Source: Sulfitobacter sp.
Lineage (GTDB): Bacteria > Pseudomonadota > Alphaproteobacteria > Rhodobacterales > Rhodobacteraceae
Direction of reading: 5' to 3'
DNA length: 23,817 bases
Assembly (NCBI GenBank): GCA_024636395.1
Contig: JAGXHD010000131.1
Coordinates: 1-23,817, forward strand
In this document: piece after piece, positions 13,676 through 22,319 of the stretch
Position numbering within the stretch: position 1 is the first letter of the stretch
How the letters are laid out: every line of letters starts with the position of its first letter
Position numbers and translations under genes: made by a program
Notes under the pieces: model-generated
Told to the model about the DNA's origin: nothing
The model's input: the letters and a program-made list of their open reading frames with translations, nothing else
The model's database searches: none

Positions 13676-16600
13676 ATGCGCTTTTCCAAACTCAGGCTGA
13701 CGGGCTTCAAAAGCTTCGTGGACCCCACTGATCTGATCATCGCAGATGGTCTGACGGGCGTTGTTGGCCCCAACGGCTGTGGGAAATCGAATCTTCTTGA
13801 AGCGCTGCGCTGGGTCATGGGGGAAAACCGTCCGACCGCCATGCGCGGTGGAGGGATGGAAGACGTGATCTTTGCCGGAGCGGCGACGCGGCCCGCGCGC
13901 AATTTCGCTGAAGTCTCCTTGCAGATCGACAACTCAGAGCGGCTGGCGCCTGCGGGCTTCAACGATACCGACCAGCTCGATATCGTGCGCCGGATTACGC
14001 GCGATGTAGGCAGTGCCTATAAAGCGGCGGGTAAGGATGTGCGGGCGCGCGATGTGCAGATGCTGTTTGCCGATGCCTCGACCGGATCACACTCCCCCGC
14101 GCTGGTACGGCAGGGGCAGATCAGTGAGCTGATCAACGCCAAGCCCAAGAACCGGCGGCGGATTTTGGAGGAAGCGGCGGGGATATCGGGGCTCTACGCG
14201 CGCAGGCACGAGGCGGAGCTGAAGCTCAACGGGGCAGAAGCGAACCTGGCGCGGGTTGATGACGTGATCGAGCAGCTGGCGGGACAACTGGCGCAGCTCG
14301 CGCGGCAGGCTCGGCAGGCGGCGCGCTACCGCGAGATCGGCAACGAGCTGCGGCGGACCGAGGGCACGCTTTTGTATCGCCGGTGGCGTGAGGCGGATGA
14401 CGCGCGGGCGCGGGCCGAGGAGGAGCTGCGCCAGCGGGTTACAGCGACTGCTCAGGCCGAAGGGCTGGTGCAGCGCAGTGCCAAGGCGCGGACGGCGGCG
14501 GAAGACGCGCTTCCCTCCCTGCGCGAGGAGGATGCGATTGCGGCGGCGGTGGTGCAGCGTTTGGTGGTGCAGCGCGATACACTCAGCGATCAGGAGGCGC
14601 GGGCGAACGCGCTCATCGCGACGTTGCAGGGGCGGATTGACCAGTTGTCCCGCGATATCGAGCGTGAGGGCGGCCTGAACCGCGATGCGGGCGAGACGAT
14701 CGAGCGGCTGGACTGGGAGGCGCGTGAGCTGGCCCGTGCCGGCGAGGGGCATGGCGCGGCTCTGGAGGCGGCGGCGGAGCTGGCGCGTGAGGCAGCGGCC
14801 GTGTTGCAGGCGCGCGAGGGTGATCTGGGGCAGCAGACCGAGGATGTGGCGCGGCTTGCGGCGCGTTACGGCTCGGCGGAGCGTTTGCTGGAGGATAATC
14901 GCAAGACCCAAGCCAAATCGGAATCAGAGGCCGCGCGTGCGCGGGAGGCTGTGGCGGCGAGTGAGGCGGCGCTGGCGCGCGCTGCGGGTGATTTCGAGAC
15001 GGCGACAGTGGCGGAGGCGGCGGCACAGGCGGCGGCAGAGGCAGCCGAGGCGGCGCTGATCGGTGCGGAAGAGGCGCGTGCGGCGACACAGGCCCGCGAA
15101 GCGGATGCGCGCGGTGAGCGCTCCGAGGCCGAAGGCGAGATGAATGCCCTGCGCGCCGAGACAGGTGCCTTGGCCAAGCTGGTCGAGCGGGACACGGCGG
15201 AGGGAGGCCAGATCCTCGACCGGTTGCAGGTGGAGCACGGGTTCGAAAAGGCACTGGGGGCGGCACTCTCTGACGATCTGCGCGCGCCCGAAGTGGACGC
15301 GGACGGGCCATCGGGCTGGGCAGCGCTGGCGGCTTACGCGCAAGTACAGCCGCTGCCTGCGGGCGTGACGCCACTGACCAACCATGTCTCGTGCCCCGAT
15401 GTGCTGGACCGGCGGATGGGACAGATCGGGCTGGTTGATCCGGATGAGGGGCCGCGTTTGCAGGCGGATCTGAAACCCGGCCAACGGCTCGTCTCGCTGG
15501 AGGGGGATCTGTGGCGCTGGGACGGTTTCCGTGCCTGGGCGGAGGATGCGCCCTCTGCGGCGGCGTTGCGGCTGCAGCAGCTGAACAGGCTCGAAGTGCT
15601 CAAGCAGGCGCTGGAACAGGCAAGCCAGCGGGCGGAGGGCGCGCGGGCGGCGCATGAGAGCCTGACAGTGCAACTGGCGGCGCAAACGGAAGTTGACAAA
15701 CGGGCGCGGGAGTCCCGGCGTGAGGCGGACCGGATGGTGGCCGATGCGGGGCGCGCGCTGAGCCGTGTGGAGGCGGACCGGAATTTGGCGGCGGGGCGGC
15801 TGGAGAGTCTGGGTCTGGCGGTGACGCGGCACGAGGAAGAGGCGATGGGCGCGCGGGCTCGCGTTTTGGAGGCGGAGCGGGCGTTGGCAGATCTTGGTGA
15901 TCTGGCGGAGGCGCGCGCCGCTGTAGAGGATTTGCGCACGACGGTCGAAGCGGCGCGGATCACGATGATGTCGCGGCGCTCGGGCCACGACGAGCTGCGA
16001 CGTGAGGGCGAGGCGCGGACAAAGCGCGCGCAGGACGTGACGAAGGAGCTGAGCGGCTGGCGGCACCGGCTGGAGACTGCTGAAAAGCGCAGCTCGGAGC
16101 TGGTCGAGCGCAAGGTCGCAGCTGAGGCGGAGCTGCGGCAGGCGGGGGCGGCACCGGCGGAGATTGCGGCCAAACGTGAGGAGCTGAGCGGCGAGATTAC
16201 GCGTGCGGAGGCACGGCGGGCGCAGGCGATGGACAAGCTCAGTACCGCGGAGGCGACCCTACGGGAGGCGACGCTGGCCGAGCGCGAGGCGGAGCGAGCG
16301 GCATCGGAGGCGCGAGAGGCGCGGGCGCGCTCGGAGGCGCGTAGCGATGCGGCGCGCGAGACCGTGGCGGCGGCGGCGGAGCGGATTGCGGAGGATCAGC
16401 AACTGACGCCAAACCAGCTACTGACCCAGTTGGACGTGAACCCCGACGAGATGCCGGGCGCGGATGTATTGGAAGCCGACGTGAACCGGCTCAAGCGGCA
16501 GCGCGATGCGCTCGGGGCGGTGAACCTGCGGGCGGAGGAAGATGCGAAGGACGTACAGACCGAGCACGATATGCTGGTTACCGAGAAGAGTGATCTGGAA

Positions 16601-17131
16601 GAGGCGATCAAGACGCTGCGCGCGGGTATTGCGAGCCTGAACAAGGAGGGGCGCGAGCGGCTCCTGACGGCCTTCGAGCAGGTGAACGCGAATTTCGGGG
16701 TGCTATTCAAGCACCTGTTCGGTGGCGGCGAGGCAAGCCTGGTGATGGTGGAATCGGACGATCCGCTAGAGGCGGGGCTGGAGATCATGTGTCAGCCGCC
16801 GGGCAAGAAACTCTCGACCTTGAGCCTGCTGAGCGGAGGCGAGCAAACGCTGACGGCGATGGCGCTTATTTTCGCCGTGTTCCTTGCCAATCCGGCACCC
16901 ATTTGCGTGCTTGACGAGGTGGATGCGCCGCTGGATGATGCGAACGTCACGCGGTTTTGCGATCTGTTGGACGAGATGTGCCGCCAGACCGACACGCGTT
17001 TTTTGATCATCACACACCATGCGGTGACGATGGCACGGATGGACCGCTTGTTTGGTGTGACGATGGCGGAGCAGGGCGTGAGCCAGCTTGTCTCGGTCGA
17101 TCTCAAAAAGGCGAGCCAGATGGTGGCCTGA
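13676..17131 (+). CDS. smc: Chromosome segregation ATPase SMC
   Basis: SMC forms the ring-shaped condensin core that, with ScpA and ScpB, compacts and aligns chromosome arms. At 1151 residues it is full length. The N-terminal ATPase half has MRFSKLRLTGFKSF and Walker A GPNGCGKS at 31-38. Long Ala/Glu/Arg-rich coiled coils follow, interrupted by the hinge at about 520-625 (ALGAALSDDL to DGFRAWAE). The C-terminal half has the LSGGEQ signature at 1052-1057 and Walker B VLDEVDAPLDD from 1078. The coils are very GC-rich, which creates long antisense open frames that are not genes. A GGGGGG stretch precedes the ATG. It converges on the rhodanese gene with no spacer. Confidence 0.97.
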   Translation: MRFSKLRLTGFKSFVDPTDLIIADGLTGVVGPNGCGKSNLLEALRWVMGENRPTAMRGGGMEDVIFAGAATRPARNFAEVSLQIDNSERLAPAGFNDTDQLDIVRRITRDVGSAYKAAGKDVRARDVQMLFADASTGSHSPALVRQGQISELINAKPKNRRRILEEAAGISGLYARRHEAELKLNGAEANLARVDDVIEQLAGQLAQLARQARQAARYREIGNELRRTEGTLLYRRWREADDARARAEEELRQRVTATAQAEGLVQRSAKARTAAEDALPSLREEDAIAAAVVQRLVVQRDTLSDQEARANALIATLQGRIDQLSRDIEREGGLNRDAGETIERLDWEARELARAGEGHGAALEAAAELAREAAAVLQAREGDLGQQTEDVARLAARYGSAERLLEDNRKTQAKSESEAARAREAVAASEAALARAAGDFETATVAEAAAQAAAEAAEAALIGAEEARAATQAREADARGERSEAEGEMNALRAETGALAKLVERDTAEGGQILDRLQVEHGFEKALGAALSDDLRAPEVDADGPSGWAALAAYAQVQPLPAGVTPLTNHVSCPDVLDRRMGQIGLVDPDEGPRLQADLKPGQRLVSLEGDLWRWDGFRAWAEDAPSAAALRLQQLNRLEVLKQALEQASQRAEGARAAHESLTVQLAAQTEVDKRARESRREADRMVADAGRALSRVEADRNLAAGRLESLGLAVTRHEEEAMGARARVLEAERALADLGDLAEARAAVEDLRTTVEAARITMMSRRSGHDELRREGEARTKRAQDVTKELSGWRHRLETAEKRSSELVERKVAAEAELRQAGAAPAEIAAKREELSGEITRAEARRAQAMDKLSTAEATLREATLAEREAERAASEAREARARSEARSDAARETVAAAAERIAEDQQLTPNQLLTQLDVNPDEMPGADVLEADVNRLKRQRDALGAVNLRAEEDAKDVQTEHDMLVTEKSDLEEAIKTLRAGIASLNKEGRERLLTAFEQVNANFGVLFKHLFGGGEASLVMVESDDPLEAGLEIMCQPPGKKLSTLSLLSGGEQTLTAMALIFAVFLANPAPICVLDEVDAPLDDANVTRFCDLLDEMCRQTDTRFLIITHHAVTMARMDRLFGVTMAEQGVSQLVSVDLKKASQMVA

Positions 17132-17138
17132 TCAGGCC
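17125..17138. terminator. 14-bp palindrome over the two convergent stop codons, possible bidirectional 3'-end element
   Basis: GGCCTGATCAGGCC is self-complementary and contains the smc stop (TGA) and the complement of the rhodanese stop (TCA) side by side. The sense loop would be very small and no T run follows, so intrinsic termination is doubtful. Confidence 0.3.
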
Positions 17139-17530
17139 TTCGGCTTGACCTGTTCGACCGGTCCGCCTGCCTTTTCCCATGCGCCGAACCCCTCTTTGAT
17201 GTGGGCGGCGTCAAAACCCATATCCTGCAGGGTGGCCACGGAAATGGCGGAGCGCCAGCCCGACGCACAGTGGAAGACGAATTTTTTGTTTTGCGCGAAA
17301 ACCTCTTTGAAATATGGGCTATCGGGATCGACCCAAAATTCGAGCATACCGCGCGGACAGTGGAAACTGCCGGGGATGAAGCCGGCGCGCTCGCGCTCGC
17401 GAGGGTCTCGCAGATCGACGATTTGCACGGCGGGATCATTCACCATGGCGATGGCATCGGCAGTATCGATTTCTTCGATGCGGGCGCGGGCGCGGGCGAC
17501 CATATCGGCGGCGGAGAGTTTCAGGCTCAT
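17132..17530 (-). CDS. Rhodanese-domain protein
   Basis: A single-domain, 132-residue cytoplasmic rhodanese that would carry sulfur on a cysteine persulfide. IVDLRDPRERERAGFIPGSFHCPRGMLEF spans about 37-65 (the usual DvR...E...GhIpGA block), and the active-site loop is CASGWR at 88-93, with Cys88 catalytic. GFDAAHIKEGFGAWEKAGGP is the standard C-terminal ending. The ATG at 17530 is chosen over the upstream frame because AGGA lies about eight bases before it and the family start follows. Its first 95 bases overlap, in another frame, the 3' end of the transglycosylase gene. The sulfur acceptor is unknown. Confidence 0.9.
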   Translation of the reverse strand: MSLKLSAADMVARARARIEEIDTADAIAMVNDPAVQIVDLRDPRERERAGFIPGSFHCPRGMLEFWVDPDSPYFKEVFAQNKKFVFHCASGWRSAISVATLQDMGFDAAHIKEGFGAWEKAGGPVEQVKPKA

Positions 17531-18716
17531 AGGATAATTCCTCGATCTGGGATAAAAAGGCGGGGGTAGGCCATGCGTCGGCGGGCAAGCCAAGGCGGAT
17601 CTGTTCGGACTGGACGGCTTTGCGAGTGTTGGCACCAAGGATACCGTCAACCGCGCCCACGTCATAGCCGCGCGCTTGGAGCGCGCGCTGCAACCGCTCC
17701 ATCTGGTCGCCGCTTAACCCCCGATCGGGGGTTCCGGCGGCATATATCTGTGCTCCGTTTAGCCGGGTCGCAAAATAGGCGGCGGTCATGACGTAAGTAA
17801 AACTCTGGTTCCACTCGAAATACACGTTGAAATTGGGATAGGTGAGAAAGGCGGGACCGCCGCGCCCTTGCGGCACGATCAGGGACGCGGGCAGCGCGGT
17901 CTCTAGTGCGCCGTCGCGCGGGGTAATGCCCAGTGCGGCCCAGTCGGCGGCAGGTTTTGTCGTATCCAGCCCGCTCAGCGACCAGTCAAAGCCGGGCGGC
18001 ACCGTGACCTCGTCGATCCACGGCTCGTCCCTGCGCCACCCCAGCGATTGCAGCATCCTGCCGCCTGATACCAGCGCGTCAGGGGCGGAGGATTTGAGGC
18101 TCACCCGACCATCGCCATCGCCGTCGGTGCCGTTCTCCAAGATGTCGCGGGGCAGCATCTGGACCATCCCGATCTCGCCGGCCCAAGCGCCCGTGGTGGT
18201 GGCGGGATCGAGATCGCCGCGTGCGTACAGCTCCATTGCGGCAAAGATCTGGGGGCGGAACAGTTCCGGGCGGCGGCAATCATGGGCGAGTGTGGCGAGC
18301 GCGTTTGCGGTGTTAAAGTCGCCCTGAATGGCGCCGAAATCTGTCTCGAAAGCCCAGAAGGCCAGCAGCACGCCCCGGTCCACGCCGTAGTCCCGCTCGA
18401 TCCGCTGGAAGATATCATCGTAGCGGTTACTGTTTGCGATGCCACGATTGATCCGGTCGGCGGAGATCAGGCGGCGGGAGAAGTCGATAAAGGGGCGCTG
18501 GAACACGCCCTGCGAGCGGTCCGCGCGCAGCACGGCGGGATCGGGGCGCAGGGCCGACAGGAAGGCCGCTGCTGTATCGCGGACGATGCCGTGGGAGGCT
18601 ATGGCTTCCGCTTCCAGTCCGTCGAGGAATGTTGTGAAATCGCCGCCGCAGGGGGCATCGGCCATGACAGGCAGTGGGGCAAGGGCGAGCAGGGCCGCAA
18701 GAAATGTGGAGCGCAT
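17436..18716 (-). CDS. Lytic murein transglycosylase, MltB-like, with C-terminal peptidoglycan-binding domain
   Basis: Cleaves the MurNAc-GlcNAc bond of peptidoglycan in the periplasm, forming 1,6-anhydro ends. A signal peptide covers about 1-19 (MRSTFLAALLALAPLPVMA). The SLT-like domain carries WAFETDFGAIQGD, with Glu124 the likely catalytic acid, then GEIGMVQMLPRDI and DGDGR. A PG_binding_1 repeat follows, QMERLQRALQARGYDVGAVDGILGANTRKAVQ. Homologous sequence should end soon after LPADAWPTPAFLSQ. Here the frame continues another thirty or so residues, ending in an Arg/His-rich stretch that overlaps the rhodanese start. That tail looks like out-of-frame GC-rich DNA, so the native stop may have been lost. 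It starts 17 bases after cbiB. Confidence 0.92.
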   Translation of the reverse strand: MRSTFLAALLALAPLPVMADAPCGGDFTTFLDGLEAEAIASHGIVRDTAAAFLSALRPDPAVLRADRSQGVFQRPFIDFSRRLISADRINRGIANSNRYDDIFQRIERDYGVDRGVLLAFWAFETDFGAIQGDFNTANALATLAHDCRRPELFRPQIFAAMELYARGDLDPATTTGAWAGEIGMVQMLPRDILENGTDGDGDGRVSLKSSAPDALVSGGRMLQSLGWRRDEPWIDEVTVPPGFDWSLSGLDTTKPAADWAALGITPRDGALETALPASLIVPQGRGGPAFLTYPNFNVYFEWNQSFTYVMTAAYFATRLNGAQIYAAGTPDRGLSGDQMERLQRALQARGYDVGAVDGILGANTRKAVQSEQIRLGLPADAWPTPAFLSQIEELSYEPETLRRRYGRPRPRPHRRNRYCRCHRHGE

Positions 18717-18733
18717 GAAAAAAGCTTGTGTCC

Positions 18734-19645
18734 TTATCCTGTAAGGGCCAGCACCACGGCCAGGCCCAGCATGAGCGCCCAGGCCTGCCAGAGCTTGACG
18801 ATTGCGGCGTCTATTTGTGCTGCGCCTAGCGTGGTGGCGCCGCCTTCTCCGACCCAGGGGAAATCCTGGATCAAGCCATCATAAGCGCGGGGGCCCGCCA
18901 AGGCCACACCTATGGCGCGGGCCATGGCCGCCTCCGGCCAGCCGGCGTTCGGGGAGCGGTGTAGGCGGGCGTCGCGCATGATTCCGCGCCACTGGTGCAG
19001 AACCCTCGAAGGCAGTGCGATGAGCAGACTGGTGAGGCGGGCGGGGATCAAATTGAGCGCATCGTCCATGCGGGCGGCGGCCTTCCCGAAGCGCTCGTAT
19101 TTCGGTGTGCGGTAACCGATCATGCTGTCGGCTGTGTTGACGATCTTATAGACCATGAGCGCGGGCAGACCGCCGACGAGGAACCAGAAGGCGGGGGCAA
19201 TCACCCCGTCGGAGAGATTTTCCGCCGCGCTCTCGATGGCGGAACGGGCCACGGCGGAGGGATCCATCGTGGCGGTGTCGCGGCTGACAATCATGGCGAC
19301 GGCGCGGCGGCCCTCCTGCACGGATAGCCGCAGACCCTGTGCCACCGCCGCGACATGCTGGACCAAGGAACGCTGGGCGAGAAGAATGGCAGCGATGACG
19401 ATCTCAACAATGTTTCCGAACTGGGACAGGACCCAGCCGATCCCGTAGGCCCCCGCCATGAGGACGGAGAGGGCGAGGATGCCCGCAACCACCCCGTGTC
19501 GTCCGGTGTTGAGCTTACGGTCAAAGGCCGCTACGGCGCGGCCCATGAGCACGGCGGGATGGGGCAGACGGCTCCAGAGCCACTCAGGTTCTCCCAAGGC
19601 GGCGTCGAGCAGGAGGGCCAGCGCGAGCAGGGCGGCTGTGTTCAT
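18734..19645 (-). CDS. cbiB: Adenosylcobinamide-phosphate synthase (CbiB; CobD in Pseudomonas naming)
   Basis: Membrane enzyme that joins aminopropanol phosphate to adenosylcobyrate in late vitamin B12 synthesis. The 303-residue product starts LALALLLDAALGEPEWLW..LPHPAVLMG, the CbiB N-terminal signature (LD...GDP......HPv...G), and has several membrane segments. Further hallmarks are ARSAIESAAENLSDGVIAPAFWFLVGGLPALMVYKIVNTADSMIGYR, KYERFGKAAARMDD.LN.IPARLT, and SPNAGWPEAAMARAIGVAL. It overlaps cobC by four bases (ATGA), so the two are translated together; their products act at the same step. The lytic transglycosylase follows in the same direction. Confidence 0.95.
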   Translation of the reverse strand: MNTAALLALALLLDAALGEPEWLWSRLPHPAVLMGRAVAAFDRKLNTGRHGVVAGILALSVLMAGAYGIGWVLSQFGNIVEIVIAAILLAQRSLVQHVAAVAQGLRLSVQEGRRAVAMIVSRDTATMDPSAVARSAIESAAENLSDGVIAPAFWFLVGGLPALMVYKIVNTADSMIGYRTPKYERFGKAAARMDDALNLIPARLTSLLIALPSRVLHQWRGIMRDARLHRSPNAGWPEAAMARAIGVALAGPRAYDGLIQDFPWVGEGGATTLGAAQIDAAIVKLWQAWALMLGLAVVLALTG

Positions 19646-20589
19646 GTCAGCGCCGATATGAGCCGGGGCCAGTGGAGGGGGCCGGGCAGGCCGAGGCGCA
19701 GCCAGCGTGGATTGTAGGGGAACACGCGGCTCCAGATGTGATGGCGGGCGAGGCGGTCCTGCCAGGCGAGTGCATCGGGCACATCATAGAGGCGGAACAG
19801 CGTGGTGCCGCCGACAAGGTCCGCGCCTGCGTTTGTCACGAGCGCATCAAGGCGGGCTGTGTCGGCTGTGAGGCGCGCGCGGGTGCTGTCGGCCCAGCCT
19901 GGATCAGCCAGCGCGCGTGCGCCGATGTCCAGCGCCGGGCCCGCCACGGGCCAGGGGCCCAGCATCTGCGAGAGCGTATCGACCAGTTCAGGATCACCGA
20001 TGACGAAGCCGAGGCGTAGCCCCGCGAGACCCCAGAACTTCCCGAAGCTTTTCAGGACCAGCGTGCCCGGGGTGGCGGCCAGCGCGATCAGAGAGGCTTC
20101 GGGGGTGATATCGCAGAAGCTCTCGTCGATGATGCGCAGGGGGGCATGAAGCTCGGAGGTCGAGAAAAAGCGGCCATCGGGATTGTTGGGATGGACGACG
20201 ACCTGCGCATCGGCATCTCGCGGATCTGCGGCGGTGGACCAGCCCGCCGCGCTGAAGGCCGCGGCATGCTCGTTATACGTGGGGGTGCAGATATGGACCC
20301 GTCCTGCCGCGCGCAGGGAGGGAATCATTGCGATGGGAGCAGACGCGCCCGGTGTGGCGAGGATGGCGGCCCCCTGAGGGATTTGCCAAAAGCTGCCTGC
20401 ACAGTCGGTGAGCGCGCGCGCGGCGCTTTGATCGGGAAGTGCCGTCCAGGCATCGGGGGGCAGATCGCCCAGTGGGTACGCGACCGGATTGATCCCGGTC
20501 GACAGGTCGATCCAATTGTGCCGCAAACCTCCGTATTTCATGGCTGCAGCGTCAAGTCCGCCGCCGTGGTCCAGTTGTACTACGCTCAA
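19642..20589 (-). CDS. cobC: L-threonine-O-3-phosphate decarboxylase CobC (CobD in Salmonella naming)
   Basis: A PLP enzyme of the HisC-like aminotransferase fold that makes the aminopropanol phosphate linker of B12. LDHGGGLDAAAMKYGG and WIDLSTGINPVAYP at the N-terminus, HPNNPDGR around 133-140, DESFCDI, and the PLP lysine in SFGKFWGLAGLRLGF (about Lys184) are diagnostic. No ATG fits: the chosen TTG at 20589 has GGAG eight bases upstream and puts DHGGG at the usual place. The frame also runs back to another TTG at 20673, which would add 28 residues unlike the family. It is the first gene of the cobC-cbiB-transglycosylase-rhodanese operon. No B12 riboswitch box is seen upstream. Confidence 0.93.
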   Translation of the reverse strand: MSVVQLDHGGGLDAAAMKYGGLRHNWIDLSTGINPVAYPLGDLPPDAWTALPDQSAARALTDCAGSFWQIPQGAAILATPGASAPIAMIPSLRAAGRVHICTPTYNEHAAAFSAAGWSTAADPRDADAQVVVHPNNPDGRFFSTSELHAPLRIIDESFCDITPEASLIALAATPGTLVLKSFGKFWGLAGLRLGFVIGDPELVDTLSQMLGPWPVAGPALDIGARALADPGWADSTRARLTADTARLDALVTNAGADLVGGTTLFRLYDVPDALAWQDRLARHHIWSRVFPYNPRWLRLGLPGPLHWPRLISALT

Positions 20590-20714
20590 ATCATGGGCTC
20601 CGGTGTCTTGTGGATTGGCCAAAAGCTGCCTGTTGTCACGGGTCTTGAAACCGGAGTTTTGGATATTCTTCAAGAGAATGTTACAATAACTTCATGCCTG
20701 TTTGATTGACCTTC

Positions 20715-20743
20715 TTTTTAAGCGATAACTCCGAAAATTTCAA
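20715..20743 (-). promoter_or_regulatory. Candidate promoter of the cobC operon
   Basis: On the minus strand TTGAAA (20743-20738) and TAAAAA (20720-20715) are 17 bases apart, leaving a leader of about 120 bases before the cobC TTG. That leader contains TCTTGAA/TTCAAGA arms at 20643-20649 and 20669-20675. A weak opposite promoter for the receiver gene (TTGATT 20702-20707, TAACTC 20726-20731) would overlap it. Confidence 0.4.
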
Positions 20744-20763
20744 AGCCCATGGAGGGCCTAATA

Positions 20764-21159
20764 ATGGCAGCGTTACAGTCCGAGGTGACACGGGTCCTGA
20801 TCGTGGAAAGCGTACCGGAACTGGCATCGGTATGGCAGAGCCATCTTGTCCGCCAGGGCATGATTGTCCAGAGCGTGGGCGGGCAGGAAGCGGCGATTGA
20901 TTTTCTCTCGTGCAACGAAGTTGATATCATCATTTTGGATCTGGTGATCGAGGAAGGCTCGGCGCTGGCGATCTCGGATTACGCAAACTACAGGCACCCG
21001 CAGGCGCGTGTTATTTTCGTCACCAACACCAGCTTTTTCTCGGACGGATCAATCTTTGCCCATTCGGCCAATGCGCGCGCCTTCGTGCAAAGCAATACGC
21101 CGCCAGAGGATCTGGCGGCGATGGTGGCACATTACGGAGCGGAGCGGGTGAGCAGCTAG
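20764..21159 (+). CDS. Single-domain response regulator (receiver only), degenerate
   Basis: A 131-residue CheY-like receiver with no output domain. RVLIVESVPELASVW opens it: where receivers have two acidic residues after the first strand there is Glu15-Ser16. DIIILDL carries the phosphoacceptor Asp59, and VIFVTNTS holds the usual Thr/Ser. At the fifth strand, where Lys-Pro is nearly invariant, the sequence is AFVQSNTPPEDL. Loss of the lysine and one acid suggests altered or absent phosphorylation signalling. The ATG at 20764 is preferred to the in-frame ATG at 20749, because GGAGGG (20751-20756) lies between them at proper distance. It diverges from cobC and no histidine kinase is adjacent. 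Confidence 0.85.
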   Translation: MAALQSEVTRVLIVESVPELASVWQSHLVRQGMIVQSVGGQEAAIDFLSCNEVDIIILDLVIEEGSALAISDYANYRHPQARVIFVTNTSFFSDGSIFAHSANARAFVQSNTPPEDLAAMVAHYGAERVSS

Positions 21160-22130
21160 CCGCGACCGTGCGGGGCGCCCCAGTCGATCTGCGGATTGAT
21201 CGGAATGATCCGGTTGGGATTTATCGTCTCGTGGCTGTAATGGTAATGCCGCACGATGTGATCGAAATGCACTGTTTTTGACACTCCTTCCCATTGATAG
21301 AGTTCGCGCGTGTAAGCCCATAGATTTGGGTAATCCACGATCCTGCGGCGGTTGCACTTAAAGTGCTGGTGATAGACGTAATCAAACCGCAACAGCGTGG
21401 TGAAGAGCCGCCAATCGGCCTCCGTGATCCGCGCGCCGGTTAGATAGCGGTTGGCGGCAAGGATGTCCTCGATCCAGTCCAGCGTATCGAACAGCGGATG
21501 CACGGCGGCGTCATAGGCCGCTTGCGTCGTGGCGAAGCCTGACTTGTAGACCCCGTTGTTGAGCGTGTCGTAGATGCGGTCATTGATCGGCTTAATCGTT
21601 TCACGCAGATCGGTGGGCCAGTAATCATCCTTGTTGCCGGTGAGCGCGTCGAAGGCGCTGTTGAACATACGGATGATCTCGGAAGATTCGTTGGAAACGA
21701 TGGTGTTTTGGTGCTTATCCCACAGGATCGGCACGGTCACGCGGCCAGTGAAATCGGATTGTGCGCGGGTATAGATATCACGCGCGAAAGGTAAGCCGAA
21801 CTGGCGATCGCCTGTGGCGCCGTCGAAATCCGTGTCGAAGGTCCAGCCGTCGCTCAGCATGTCGGGGTGGACGACCGAGACGTCAATAAGCTCATCCAGC
21901 CCTTTGAGGGCGCGGAAAATCAGTGCACGGTGAGCCCAGGGGCAGGCATGGCTTACGTAAAGATGATAGCGGCCTGCCTCGGCTTTGAAGCCGGCTTTGC
22001 CGCTGGAGCCTGCACCGCCATCGGGCGTGACCCAGCTGCGAAAGTTTGATTCCTGACGCTTGAACGCGCCGTCGCTCTCTTTCGTATCATACCACTTGTC
22101 GTGCCATTCGCCGTCGATCAACAGTCCCAT
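21156..22130 (-). CDS. Glutathionyl-hydroquinone reductase (Xi-class GST, YqjG/PcpF-like)
   Basis: Removes glutathione from glutathionyl-hydroquinones using a second glutathione. The 324-residue product has the Xi-class active site YVSHACPWAHRALIFRALKGL, with Cys63 catalytic, followed by VSVVHPDMLSDGWTF. It also has VTVPILWDKHQNTIVSNESSEIIRMFN in the thioredoxin-like domain, then the helical C-terminal domain with LTG.RITEADWRLFTTLLRFD.VY..HFKCN and the ending HYY.SH.TINP.RI-like block. A cysteine rather than tyrosine or serine marks this class. AGGAG lies eight bases upstream of the ATG. It converges on the receiver gene, the two stops sharing a CTAG. With azoR elsewhere in the window it suggests quinone handling, but no link is shown. 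Confidence 0.93.
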   Translation of the reverse strand: MGLLIDGEWHDKWYDTKESDGAFKRQESNFRSWVTPDGGAGSSGKAGFKAEAGRYHLYVSHACPWAHRALIFRALKGLDELIDVSVVHPDMLSDGWTFDTDFDGATGDRQFGLPFARDIYTRAQSDFTGRVTVPILWDKHQNTIVSNESSEIIRMFNSAFDALTGNKDDYWPTDLRETIKPINDRIYDTLNNGVYKSGFATTQAAYDAAVHPLFDTLDWIEDILAANRYLTGARITEADWRLFTTLLRFDYVYHQHFKCNRRRIVDYPNLWAYTRELYQWEGVSKTVHFDHIVRHYHYSHETINPNRIIPINPQIDWGAPHGRG

Positions 22131-22319
22131 ATTCGCGTTCTCCTAACTTCATTCATATGGATGTAATGTGTTTGGGGTTTGATGCGTAGGGACGGAGCCG
22201 CGCAGGAGCCCTGCGCAAATACACAGGTCTGCTGGATGTGGCTGGATGAATTATTCGAAAAGATGTTGCTCTACAGCGCGTTCGGCATACCCTTGAATGG
22301 GAAATGAGGGGGGAGAATC

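Noticed and set aside
14087..16236. Long minus-strand frames (up to 380 codons) across smc
   Set aside because: They are shadows of the Ala/Glu/Arg-rich coiled-coil codons of smc; their translations are Arg/Pro/Ser-rich low-complexity sequence.
20590..20763. Cobalamin riboswitch upstream of cobC
   Set aside because: The leader is long enough only in part, and no B12-box-like segment is visible on the minus strand.
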